Shown here: one piece after another, positions 36,037 through 44,339 of the stretch | Layout: every line of letters starts with the position of its first letter | Position numbering within the stretch: position 1 is the first letter of the stretch | NCBI GenBank assembly: GCA_015978205.1 | Contig: JADWMM010000041.1 | Location: forward strand, 1-44,405 | Origin: Alkaliphilus sp. NP8 | GTDB lineage: Bacteria; Bacillota; Clostridia; Peptostreptococcales; Natronincolaceae | Direction of reading: 5' to 3' | Length of the DNA stretch: 44,405 nucleotides | The notes under the pieces: generated by a model | What the model saw: the letters and a program-made list of their open reading frames with translations, nothing else | Told to the model about the DNA's origin: nothing | Databases searched by the model: none | Made by a program: the position numbers and the translations under genes

Positions 36037-36468
36037 ATGAAACTAAAAAGAATGGGGGCAACAGTAATAGCCATTGCATTGTTAGCTGGAGGTGGTGCAA
36101 CCAATGTTACTTATGCCATGGAATCGCAAGAACAGGTATTAGCAAGGGTAGATTATCAAGAAATTACTCCACTTTGGAATAGTATTGCTGATATTTCACC
36201 AAGTATTTCAGCAGAAAGCACTACGCTTTACCCAGAGGTATATATAAAAGCTAAAAGTTCATCTGGTTCAATTACTGGAACAATGTATTTAGAAAAGTAT
36301 GCCTACGGAAGTTGGACAACTGTAACATCATGGAGTTTAAAAGGAACTGGCAATGTGTTTTTATCTAAAAGTTATAGAGGAACATCAGGTGTAAAATATC
36401 GTGCTAGAGTTGTAGTAGATGTAGATGGTGAAAATGCTGTGGCTATTTCTGGGACTTGTGAAATTTAA
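36037..36468 (+). CDS. secreted protein, beta-sandwich-like
   Basis: This 143-residue protein has a clear signal peptide (MKLKRMGATVIAIALLAGGG, cleavage expected near TYA-ME). The mature part is rich in serine, threonine and aromatic residues with alternating strands (GTMYLEKYAYGSWTTVTSWS, YRARVVVDVDGENAVAISG). It resembles small secreted beta-sandwich proteins of the DUF6147 kind, but the match is by impression. AAGGAGG precedes the ATG. The promoter block directly upstream ties it to the neighbouring sigma factor's regulon. Function is unknown; an envelope or competition role is possible. Confidence 0.75.
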   Translation: MKLKRMGATVIAIALLAGGGATNVTYAMESQEQVLARVDYQEITPLWNSIADISPSISAESTTLYPEVYIKAKSSSGSITGTMYLEKYAYGSWTTVTSWSLKGTGNVFLSKSYRGTSGVKYRARVVVDVDGENAVAISGTCEI

Positions 36469-36625
36469 AGGTATTGACAGTTAAAGGAAGTCTACAATCG
36501 TATGTGCATAAGAGACATAAGAAGAGATAGATATTGGAGTTTTTAAATCAGAAGAAATTGCTTCACCATTATTTATTAAAATTCAGATAATATTATTTGG
36601 GGAATATAAGAACATTTAGAGGATT

Positions 36626-36680
36626 AAAAAATATGTCCCTTTTTCATTTTTGTGCATTATATAAGTAAGAAACTAAAATA
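36626..36680 (+). promoter_or_regulatory. conserved promoter block, copy 2 (degenerate)
   Basis: ATGTCCC, a 15-base spacer and GCATTATATAAG, then TAAGAAAC. The -10 reads CATTATAT instead of CGTTATAT. No intact gene follows. Confidence 0.5.
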
Positions 36681-36699
36681 ATGAAATTGGAAAGTATGA

Positions 36700-36810
36700 T
36701 ATGAGCAAATAGAAAGGCTAATGTTGATAGCAATAATATGGGATTGAATATCATATCGTGGAAAACTTAAAAAGGATTTTAAAAGCTACAGAAAACATTT
36801 TTAAATAATT
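36700..36810 (+). pseudogene. decayed copy of the DUF4367 gene 3' end
   Basis: The DNA around GATTGAATATCATATCGTGG (about 36740-36760), continuing through AAACTTAAAA to the stop-like end, aligns with the last 85 bases of the 34983-35957 gene. It carries small indels and no open frame. Like the original, it is followed directly by a promoter block. Confidence 0.65.
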
Positions 36811-36871
36811 TAAAAAACATGTCCCTTTTTCTTTCTTATGCGTTATATAGGTAAGAACCCAAAATAACAGC
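36811..36871 (+). promoter_or_regulatory. conserved promoter block, copy 3
   Basis: ATGTCCC, a 15-base spacer and GCGTTATATAGG, then TAAGAACCC. An AAGGAGG site follows at 36873-36879, as after copy 1, but the downstream frame is lost. Confidence 0.6.
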
Positions 36872-36965
36872 TAAGGAGGATGAGTTCATCGGCATAATTA
36901 AATTTATATAAATCATGTAGTGAATCACTAATAAAAATTTAGAGATGAAAGGAAGGGAAAACGTA

Positions 36966-37082
36966 TATGGTATAATAAAAACCATACAGTATGGTAACGA
37001 TGACATCCCTCGTAAGATTCCATTTTGGGTTAGGATGCAAGGTGACAAAGTAATATCTATCATAGAAGAATTTATTTCTTGA
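36966..37082 (+). pseudogene. gene remnant, C-terminal fragment
   Basis: A 38-codon stretch without start reads GNDDIPRKIPFWVRMQGDK and then VISIIEEFIS before a stop at 37080. It looks like the C-terminus of a secreted or membrane protein of this region. The family is not identified. It lies between promoter copy 3 and the next intact gene. Confidence 0.35.
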
Positions 37083-37691
37083 TTTAATTAACAAGGATGT
37101 ACTTATTCACAAAAGTCCGCAGTAGTATATAAAAGAAAAATGTAGCTAAAATCTACTAATGTTTAGACCATTATGTATTACATGGGAGGATAGTTGTCGT
37201 AAGGCTTTATAGTATTTAAAATTGTTATAATGAATATGAGATTATTACTCTTATAAATTGAAAATGTACAAACATATTAAACAGATTTAGTATTATGAAG
37301 GATTAATTTTGAGTTTGAATTAAAACATGGCTAGTATTAGAAATGACGATTTCTAATTAATATAAAGCTAGCACTTTGAACGTTCATAAAATAGTAAATG
37401 ATTTTATTAATATATAGATACTATATCTACATATTAATGAGAGACCAAAACGAAAGGTGGTATAGTTATGATATTAAATATCAGGTCACCAAATAAAATT
37501 AAGACCAATTAGATATCTTATAACTTGAATAATACTTAGCAATAAGTATGTGAAAGGATATTCTGAAGTCTTATTGTTGAAGCAAATAGTATTTAAGAAA
37601 GGTTTTTTAATCTAAAATAGTTATTAGTTAGAGATTTAAAACAGAAAGTTGTTAGAAATGAACTTAAAAAATAAAGTCAGGAGGTAATAAA
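37083..37691. other. gene-poor stretch before the second secreted protein
   Basis: No gene is supported. A hairpin with TTAGAAAT/ATTTCTAA arms and outer GCTAG strings lies at about 37331-37372. No copy of the ATGTCCC block is seen here. Confidence 0.4.
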
Positions 37692-38249
37692 ATGAAAAAA
37701 ATACTTATGTTGAGTTTATGTGTTATATTATGTTTGACTTCTATAATTGCTTATGCGGATGAAGATAAAGAAAAATTTGAGGATCAATCATATCCAACAT
37801 TCATAATAGTTAAGGGAGAAGAAAATATAAAAGCATATGAGGATGCAGGTATTATAAAACCATCTCCCGAAAGATACGAATTTCTAAAATTGCCAGAGAT
37901 AGGTACTATGGGAACTAGCGTACCTACTAAAACTCGGGATCTAAACGATTCATCAAGATACTTTAGTTATTCTTTCAGCTCATATATATATTCCGACTAT
38001 AAATATCTGCCTTGTCCAGATTCTCTTGGATCAACAGGATATGGAATATATCATTATTTTGAACCCGATGCAAGTCAAAAAATGCGACTTTCATTCTACA
38101 GTAGTAATGGAGATTTTGAATTTAATTCGCCGATACTCGATTTGGATGATGTAACAGCTTATGGCACTGCTGTAAAAAATAAAGCTTATTATATTAAGTA
38201 TACAAGTACAGAAGGAACAAGAATAAGAGGTACAGGTGAAGTGTATTAA
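37692..38249 (+). CDS. secreted protein of unknown function
   Basis: This 185-residue protein has a signal peptide (MKKILMLSLCVILCLTSIIA, cleavage near AYA-DE). The mature part is acidic at first (DEDKEKFEDQSYPTFIIVKG), then rich in serine and tyrosine (DSSRYFSYSFSSYIYSDYKY). It ends in beta-like strands (AYYIKYTSTEGTRIRGTGEV). It contains a single cysteine, in LPCPD. CAGGAGGT precedes the ATG, and a strong terminator follows at 38266. It stands between the two sigma systems, on the same strand. No family is recognised. Confidence 0.75.
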   Translation: MKKILMLSLCVILCLTSIIAYADEDKEKFEDQSYPTFIIVKGEENIKAYEDAGIIKPSPERYEFLKLPEIGTMGTSVPTKTRDLNDSSRYFSYSFSSYIYSDYKYLPCPDSLGSTGYGIYHYFEPDASQKMRLSFYSSNGDFEFNSPILDLDDVTAYGTAVKNKAYYIKYTSTEGTRIRGTGEVY

Positions 38250-38265
38250 TGGTAAAGGTTTACTC

Positions 38266-38302
38266 AAAAATATCGTCAACACTTTTTGTTGACGATATTT
38301 TT
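38266..38302 (+). terminator. rho-independent terminator
   Basis: AAAAATATCGTCAACA pairs with TTGACGATATTTTT around a short loop. It separates the secreted-protein gene from the second sigma operon. Confidence 0.9.
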
Positions 38303-38380
38303 ACATTTATATTCAATTCTATAATAATAATGTAAGGTTTACGGGTAATGAAGTGTCTAATATAGTAAGGAGGGGTAGGA

Positions 38381-38893
38381 ATGGGTAGAAAAATACTAAC
38401 TGAAGAGCACTTCAATAGTTTAATTAATGAATATGGTACGGAAATTCTGAGACTATGTTTTCTTTATCTAAAAGATTATCAGCTTGCGGAGGATGCTTGT
38501 CAGGACACATTTTTAAAAGTTTATAAGAGTTTTCATAGCTTCAACGGGCTTTCAACGGAAAAAACTTGGATTACAAAGATATGTATTAATACATGTAAAA
38601 ATTATCTGCGAAATCCATGGAAAAGAAAGGTTACACTAGAAAATAAGGAGTTTATTCAAGAGGCAGTTTCTGACAAAGAAATATTTGCCGAATTAGAAAA
38701 AAGTGAGTTGTTCAACTCTATAATGAAATTAAGAAAGAACTATAAGGAAATTATTTTAATGTATTATTATCAACAATTATCAGTTAATGAAATATCACAA
38801 ATTCTGGATATTTCGGAGTCAAATGCTTTTACCCGTCTCTCAAGAGCAAGGCAATTATTAAAGGATGAATTAGGAGGAATCATTTATGAATAA
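38381..38893 (+). CDS. ECF sigma factor
   Basis: This 170-residue sigma-70 family protein has region 2 in YLKDYQLAEDACQDTFLKVYKSFHSF (about residues 29-54). STEKTWITKICINTCKNYLR follows, and region 4 is in KNYKEIILMYYYQQLSVNEISQILDISESNAFTRLSRARQLL (about 118-160). This is the compact SigV/SigW-like architecture. GGAGGGG precedes the ATG. It overlaps the DUF4179 gene by eight bases, so the pair is translationally coupled. The target promoters are not evident in the window. Confidence 0.92.
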   Translation: MGRKILTEEHFNSLINEYGTEILRLCFLYLKDYQLAEDACQDTFLKVYKSFHSFNGLSTEKTWITKICINTCKNYLRNPWKRKVTLENKEFIQEAVSDKEIFAELEKSELFNSIMKLRKNYKEIILMYYYQQLSVNEISQILDISESNAFTRLSRARQLLKDELGGIIYE

Positions 38894-40199
38894 TCTTGAA
38901 AATCTAAAAGATTACGTAGACAATAATATGAAAAGCATAAGAATTACAGATAATACTAAAAAGAATATACATTATAAAATCAGAAAAAATAAGCATAATC
39001 GCTTAAAACTAGCAGCAGTTATTATCTTACCTATCATGATACTGTCTTTGTTAGCTTTTAATGAGCAGATAAGTTATGCTGCCCAAAAGCTATTCAGTTA
39101 TCTTCCAGGTACAAATAAGATATTTTACAACGATGGAGAAAATAAGGTATATGGGTTGTTAGGTTCAGTAGAACTGTCTGATAAAGAAAAATACATAAAG
39201 GTAAATACTGCTTACAATGAGGATAAGACTGTCACACTGACAATGGAAGGCAACGTTACAATTGAAAATGAAATAGAAAGATATATAACTATAGTAGATG
39301 AGGAAAATAATAAAGCAAAGCTTATATCAAGCGACATCATTATAAACCTTGATGACTATCAATGGAGCGCCCGATGTACTTATGAATTCCGAAAAGTTGC
39401 AAATAATTTTAATATTATTTATGATAAATTTAATATACCTGTTATAATGACTGAACTGCCTGAAATTCCTCTTGAGAATCATAACTATATTTCCGCCCAA
39501 AATATTAATGCAGATATTGCTGTAGTAACAGGTTATGTGGAAAATAAATTAGAAGTCAGTATATTATCACAGTCTTCTGATGAGGTAAAATCCATATCTT
39601 TCCCACTTAAGGATATTTATCTTTTAGATTCAAAAGGAAATAAATTTTATAGTATAGATAATAACAATGAAAATATACTTTACTTTGATAAAAAATTGGA
39701 GAATGGGATTAAATTAGTTATTCCACATATCTTTATTACAGATAACGATGTACGCTCTAATGTGAATATAAGTAAATACGATTCTTTGCCTGTTAAATTC
39801 AGCCTTGGTGATAATGAATTAGTAATTAATAACGCCGAATGGGGTGAATATAATGAAAAATTTAATTATAGAACAACTGAGAACAACAATTATAGAATGG
39901 AAGAGAAAGCACAAAAGATAAAACTTGCTATCAGTAAAAGCTTAGAAGGTACCAATGAATTAAAATTACAAAATATTTCAGCTGATGCAAATAAAAACCA
40001 ATTAAATGAATATATGGCGGAAGATGTAAGAGTTATATGGGATGATCCTTATAGAGATGCAGATTCACAAATTTCTGAAGAAGAGAATATCAAAATAATT
40101 ATTTCTAATATAAAAAATATACAAGATAAAGTTGACATAACTTTTTATGCTCCTGTTTATAGTACATGTGACAAAGTAATTATTCCATTAAGACCTTGA
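38886..40199 (+). CDS. DUF4179 membrane regulator (probable anti-sigma)
   Basis: This 437-residue protein has a short basic cytoplasmic part and one membrane helix (LAAVIILPIMILSLLAF, near residues 41-58). AAQKLFSYLPG is the conserved start of DUF4179. A long outer region of beta-rich sequence (about residues 70-437) follows. DUF4179 proteins are regularly encoded next to ECF sigma factors in Clostridia and are thought to hold them inactive until an envelope signal arrives. TTAGGAGG lies just before the ATG, inside the sigma gene. The sensed signal is unknown. Confidence 0.85.
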   Translation: MNNLENLKDYVDNNMKSIRITDNTKKNIHYKIRKNKHNRLKLAAVIILPIMILSLLAFNEQISYAAQKLFSYLPGTNKIFYNDGENKVYGLLGSVELSDKEKYIKVNTAYNEDKTVTLTMEGNVTIENEIERYITIVDEENNKAKLISSDIIINLDDYQWSARCTYEFRKVANNFNIIYDKFNIPVIMTELPEIPLENHNYISAQNINADIAVVTGYVENKLEVSILSQSSDEVKSISFPLKDIYLLDSKGNKFYSIDNNNENILYFDKKLENGIKLVIPHIFITDNDVRSNVNISKYDSLPVKFSLGDNELVINNAEWGEYNEKFNYRTTENNNYRMEEKAQKIKLAISKSLEGTNELKLQNISADANKNQLNEYMAEDVRVIWDDPYRDADSQISEEENIKIIISNIKNIQDKVDITFYAPVYSTCDKVIIPLRP

Positions 40200-40434
40200 A
40201 GATAATACACACAAGGGAAAGACATTGAAAAATGTGAAATAAAGATAGTCTATAAAGTAGAGGGAAAGGGATTTTGAAATCAATAGATATGAAAAATAAA
40301 TCTTTATGGGGATAGGTTTGATTGTATGTCTTGGCCTTTCATATTGGCTATGTAGATTTGCATTTTTTTGAAGTGCATGGCATGAAATTTTGGACAAATA
40401 TAGTAAGCGTACAATAAAAGATGTATTGATGACT

Positions 40435-40462
40435 ATGGGAAGATATTGTATTATCTTCCCAT
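40435..40462 (+). terminator. hairpin terminator
   Basis: ATGGGAAGATA pairs with TATCTTCCCAT around a six-base loop, followed by a T-rich stretch. It could end the sigma/DUF4179 operon. Confidence 0.75.
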
Positions 40463-40558
40463 AAAGCATTTTATTCTATTTTACATGTTTTTTGAATAAG
40501 ATCATTCCAAGGCATCATTAACAGAGATATATTGGATTGACCTACTGTAGTAAAACGA

Positions 40559-40593
40559 GTCTGCGAAAATAGTACAGTACTGCGAATACAGAC
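40559..40593. repeat. palindromic, directly repeated site (att-like)
   Basis: GTCTG and CAGAC flank two direct CTGCGAA strings, with AGTACAGTACT in the centre. The symmetric layout and the nearby recombinase gene resemble a serine-integrase recognition site. This is only a structural resemblance. Confidence 0.35.
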
Positions 40594-40665
40594 AGTTTTT
40601 TAGACTTATATTCTACCACCAAGGGGTTACTAACCTTCTACGACATCATTATTGACCGCCCAAGG

Positions 40666-40704
40666 CATGTGGAATCCATAATCCTGTTGCAAAAGAAAAA
40701 ATAG
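40666..40704 (+). pseudogene. rlmD-like 3' end (attR-like junction)
   Basis: The frame reads HVESIILLQKKK and then a stop at 40702-40704. The first eight residues match the conserved C-terminus of RlmD-type enzymes and the HVESIILM at the end of the rlmD gene 6.5 kb upstream. A good terminator follows at 40748. It looks like the displaced original end of rlmD, or one carried by a related element. Confidence 0.5.
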
Positions 40705-40747
40705 CTAAATTGTAAGAAGAAAAATTAATTTAAATGATGTAAAATCA

Positions 40748-40782
40748 AGGATGTGAGAGTTAATACTTTCGCATCCTTTTTA
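40748..40782 (+). terminator. rho-independent terminator, probably once that of rlmD
   Basis: AAGGATG-GA-AGT pairs with ACT-TC-CATCCTT, followed by TTTAGT. It lies 44 bases after the rlmD-like end. Confidence 0.75.
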
Positions 40783-40842
40783 GTATGAAAATATATGGGT
40801 TGGGGATCAGTCCATTTTAAATAGATATTGGAGAATTATATT

Positions 40843-41537
40843 ATGAAAAAAATTATATTTATACCGGCCAAGTTACCAGAATACAAGAAAATAAAAGTTG
40901 CAGCCTATTGTAGGGTTAGTACTTTGAACAGGATTCAGAGAGAAAGCCTAGAATGGCAGATGAAATATTATACAGATATGATATCAGAAAATCCAGATTG
41001 GATTTTTGCAGGTGTGTTTTATGATGTTGGAAAAAGTGGTTTAAGAATAAAAGGAAGAGCAGGTCTTGATAAAATGTTAAAGAAAGTATCTAGGGGTAAG
41101 ATAGACTATATTTTAGTTAAATCTATTTCTAGATTATCTAGAGATACTGTAGATGTCTTAAAAATAATAAGAGATTTAAGAGAAAGGGGAATAAATATGC
41201 ATTTTGAAACTGAAAATCTAGACTCAATAAAATTAGAGAATGAGTTAGAAATAACGCTGAGAAGCATGTTAGCACAAGAAGAAAGTAAAAATACTAGTGA
41301 AAATATTCAGTGGGGATTCAACGTAAGTTTGAAAAAGGTGAAGTTTGTTGTACTGATTCTCCTACATTGAATGAAGAATGGATTAAAAAGGTTTTAGGAG
41401 AAGTGGCTTGTAAGAATGAAAGCTATGATGAAGTAATTGTTAGAGATAGAATTGAAAAGGTTTTGATTTTTAATAAATATATAGGAATTCATTATAAGGA
41501 TGAAAGTAAAATCAGTTTTCAATTTCCTAAAGGATAA
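40843..41537 (+). pseudogene. large serine recombinase, frameshifted and internally deleted
   Basis: The N-terminal catalytic domain is present. AAYCRVSTLNRIQRESLEWQ (residues 18-37) contains the nucleophilic serine, and GKSGLRIKGRAGLDKML and LVKSISRLSRDTVDVLKIIR follow. Near 41310 the frame shifts. The other frame continues GIQRKFEKGEV and then jumps straight to the C-terminal part (SPTLNEEWIKKVLGEV to SKISFQFPKG, stop at 41537). About 300 residues (recombinase and zinc-ribbon domains) are missing. It is inactive and marks the end of a former integrative element. I start at ATG 40843; upstream TTG is in frame. Confidence 0.85.
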
Positions 41538-41729
41538 ATTATATTTAAGAATTTGGATTGCAATAAAGGATGTATAAGTTTACTTGCATTTTATAAAAGA
41601 GTATATGTTATAATAATCATAACTAATCTGTAAAATAGAGTATGAGATTCTTGGCTTTTGATTGCTTAAAAATATTAATTTACAATATCTTTAAAGTTAT
41701 CCAAATTTTGTCATGGAGGGGAAAAGAAA

Positions 41730-43394
41730 ATGAATTATAATGAGTTTATGAATGCAGTTGAGAAAGAACTATCTATTATGCCTGAAGATGATAAAATCAA
41801 ATGGATATACAATAAAGCACGAACAGCAAAAGAACATGAACGAATTAAGTTTTTAAATTCTCTAAATCACAAACAAGATTATAAGCAGTTTATTTATGAA
41901 AAGGATAAGATAGAAGAATGGTGTAGAAAAGTAGAAGAAGGAGAAGTTTATTTTGAATGTAGTGGATATGAAGAGTATGGAGAGAACTATTGGGATAGAG
42001 ATTATGTGTATGATTACTATGATAGTTTTGGAATAACAAATGATCTTAATAAAGTACTTAAAGTGGCTGAAGAGTTATTGTTTCAAAAAGAATATAAGGA
42101 ATCCTCAATATTAAATGGTCGTATTCTAAATATATCCTTCTATACATTGGACAGGGATACTGAAGAGTGGAATGATCTAGATCTAGAAGAAGCTATAGAT
42201 GAAATATCAATGAATTTTGATTATAGGCAAGTTGTTTTGAATATGATGTATGCAACATATCAGAGTACTAAGGGAAAGAATAGAGTAGAGAATTTGTATG
42301 GATATCTTACAAGAGATAAATGTAAAAATATAAAAATAGAAGATATATTTCGCATAGGTCCTGAAGAGCTTAAAGATATAGATTCCTTTATGGAAGAATG
42401 GATTTCATTTCTTATAAAAGTTGATGGAGATAGGGCTGGTGAGTTGTTGTTAGAGGCATGTTTATATCAAGGTGGAATAAATCGTTTATGTGAAACTGCT
42501 CAAACTGAGCATTTGAAACATCCTATTTTACTTAAGTATGCTTGTGAGTATTTACTAAATGAAAACAAGTATTCAGAGTGTGAGAAACTTGGATTAGAAG
42601 CAGTCACGGCATTGCCTGAGAATTTAATCGTTAGAGGAGAAATTGCTGATCTAACTGCAATAGCAGCTACAAACCTAAAACACTTTGATATAGTAAATAA
42701 ATGCTATGAAGTTACATTTTATTCTAAGTCAATATTGAATAACTATTTTCGATTATTTGAATTACTTGATTATGAAAATATAATAAAAAAAGCAACAAAA
42801 TATGTGAAAATGTTACCAGAAGATTATAATGAGAATTTTAGCTATAAAAACAAGCAAATGATGATTAACAGCCTTTCAAAAACCCATAAAGATATTATTA
42901 AATTTTTTAGTGGAGAATTTGATTATATTTATGAGATGTGTAAAAAAGATAATACTACATTGGGTTGGAGTACTGGATTTAAAGGAGTTGTAGTACCACT
43001 TTTCATATTATTGTTAAATAAAACCAGGAAAGTTACTAAAGCTGGAGATAAGCTTATAAATGGAATAATACACAGGATAGGATTCATGGGGGGAGATGTA
43101 AATAGTTTTTTTGATATGTTTTTAAACTGGAAAGACAAACAAGTTTTATCAGAAGAACAATATGAAAAGTATATGTCATGGATAAATGAAGAAGTAGATA
43201 AAAGAACAGATGCAGTTGTAGGAGAAGGTCATAGGAAGAGCTATTACAAGGCAGCAATCCTTATAGTAACTCTGGGAGAAGCACTAGAGTCCAATGGAAT
43301 GATAGATGGAAGAACGGCTTTGATTGAACATTATAAGAAGAGACATTGTAGGAAAAGAGCATTTAAGGCAGAAATTGAACTATTAAATGAGTAA
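41730..43394 (+). CDS. large hypothetical protein, probably helical-repeat
   Basis: This 554-residue protein of unrecognised family has no signal peptide or membrane helix. It is rich in charged helices; pairs such as HPILLKYACEYLLNENKYSE and CEKLGLEAVTALPENLIVRG in the middle (about residues 265-310) look like TPR-type helical hairpins. The N-part has acidic and aromatic segments (GEVYFECSGYEEYGENYWDR). GGAGGGG precedes the ATG. It lies after the recombinase remnant and 110 bases before a UPF0158 gene on the same strand. A scaffold or regulatory role is possible, but nothing specific can be said. Confidence 0.75.
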   Translation: MNYNEFMNAVEKELSIMPEDDKIKWIYNKARTAKEHERIKFLNSLNHKQDYKQFIYEKDKIEEWCRKVEEGEVYFECSGYEEYGENYWDRDYVYDYYDSFGITNDLNKVLKVAEELLFQKEYKESSILNGRILNISFYTLDRDTEEWNDLDLEEAIDEISMNFDYRQVVLNMMYATYQSTKGKNRVENLYGYLTRDKCKNIKIEDIFRIGPEELKDIDSFMEEWISFLIKVDGDRAGELLLEACLYQGGINRLCETAQTEHLKHPILLKYACEYLLNENKYSECEKLGLEAVTALPENLIVRGEIADLTAIAATNLKHFDIVNKCYEVTFYSKSILNNYFRLFELLDYENIIKKATKYVKMLPEDYNENFSYKNKQMMINSLSKTHKDIIKFFSGEFDYIYEMCKKDNTTLGWSTGFKGVVVPLFILLLNKTRKVTKAGDKLINGIIHRIGFMGGDVNSFFDMFLNWKDKQVLSEEQYEKYMSWINEEVDKRTDAVVGEGHRKSYYKAAILIVTLGEALESNGMIDGRTALIEHYKKRHCRKRAFKAEIELLNE

Positions 43395-43504
43395 TTTAGG
43401 ATTTATTACTTTAATCACTTGATGTTGAATCATATTTCTTTCAAGACAAATAATTATTGGGATAAAATTAAAGTGAGTTTACCTATGTGAAGGAGGAAGA
43501 TATT

Positions 43505-43969
43505 ATGTCTTATAAGATAAAGCTAGATTTAATAATAGAAGAGATGGGTTCTCAATCAGATGAAATGAGTAGTTTCTATAATAAAGAGACCAGAGAAATA
43601 ACATCTGTTACTGAAGAAGAGATAAGGATGGCAGAAGATGAAGTTTCTACAGAAGAATTTCCAGATTGGTTACAAGAAGTAGTAAAAGTAGCTGAAGAGG
43701 TTTTATATGGCGATGTATGGATTCCATTACCTTCAAAATTTGAAATTAATGAATATGCTATAATGGAAGAGTTTTGCCTGTCAATTAGAAATGATAGAAT
43801 AAGCGACATAATGTATGATTCAATAAAAGGAAGAGGCGCATTTAGAAGATTTAAAGAAAATATTGGAAGGTATAATATAGAAGATGATTGGTATAAATTT
43901 CAGAATGAAGCGATGAAGACAATAGCTATTGAGTGGTGCGAAGGAAATAATATTGATTATGAAAAGTAA
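43505..43969 (+). CDS. UPF0158 family protein
   Basis: This 154-residue protein matches the uncharacterised UPF0158 family. Marks are DEMSSFYNKETREITSV near residue 20, LPSKFEINEYAIMEEFCLSI in the middle, GRGAFRRFKENIGRY near residue 115, and DDWYKFQNEAMKTIAIEWCE near the end. It is cytosolic and acidic. I start at ATG 43505, preceded by AAGGAGG; the in-frame GTG at 43487 lies before that site. It overlaps the next gene by 11 bases. No biochemical function is known for the family. Confidence 0.88.
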   Translation: MSYKIKLDLIIEEMGSQSDEMSSFYNKETREITSVTEEEIRMAEDEVSTEEFPDWLQEVVKVAEEVLYGDVWIPLPSKFEINEYAIMEEFCLSIRNDRISDIMYDSIKGRGAFRRFKENIGRYNIEDDWYKFQNEAMKTIAIEWCEGNNIDYEK

Positions 43970-44339
43970 GAAAAGATCAAATACACCAAGACACAAAAGA
44001 CTAAATAGAGTATCGCGATTGCAAGCGGCGAAACATTGGATGCCAAAATATGAGGGAAAAAACATTGTAAAAGGATATAGTACTCATTTTGGCGTTGATA
44101 AATTATGTGCAGTAAAAGAATTAGAGGTTTTAGGGTATAAGATAGATACACAGTATATAAATAGATTAAAAGTATCTCTTATAGAAAGACAAAAATTTGT
44201 TGAACGGAAAGATAAAATAAAAGAAGAAAAAAGATTGCTTGCAAAATATTTAGAAGACAAGCTTGATTACTGTATTACAAGATATATAGGTATGGAAATA
44301 GAAGAAAACTACGGAGAGGATGAAGAAATTCCATTTTAA
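43959..44339 (+). CDS. small basic conserved hypothetical protein
   Basis: This 126-residue basic protein starts MKSKKRSNTPRHKRLNRVSR. The conserved core AAKHWMPKYEGKNIVKGYSTHFGVDKLCAVKELEVLGYKI lies at about residues 23-62. A charged helical tail ends in GEDEEIPF. The core is familiar from uncharacterised Firmicute proteins and may be a nucleic-acid-binding helical domain, given the basic N-terminus. Its start overlaps the end of the UPF0158 gene, so the two are coupled. An in-frame start at 43929 is possible but lies deep inside that gene. From 44340 to the window end nothing is seen. Confidence 0.75.
   Translation: MKSKKRSNTPRHKRLNRVSRLQAAKHWMPKYEGKNIVKGYSTHFGVDKLCAVKELEVLGYKIDTQYINRLKVSLIERQKFVERKDKIKEEKRLLAKYLEDKLDYCITRYIGMEIEENYGEDEEIPF

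Larger units (their letters stand above)
40200..40842. other. degenerate stretch with island end and terminators
   Basis: This gap holds a hairpin terminator (40435-40462), a palindromic site (40559-40593), the rlmD-like end (40666-40704) and a second terminator (40748-40782). No intact gene is present. The minus-strand frame at 40188-40469 has no ribosome site. Confidence 0.55.

Noticed and set aside
36836-37063. 75-codon minus-strand ORF over the third promoter block
   Set aside because: It runs antisense through a decayed duplication and has no ribosome site.
40188-40469. 93-codon minus-strand ORF
   Set aside because: No ribosome site, it overlaps a terminator hairpin and does not resemble any protein.
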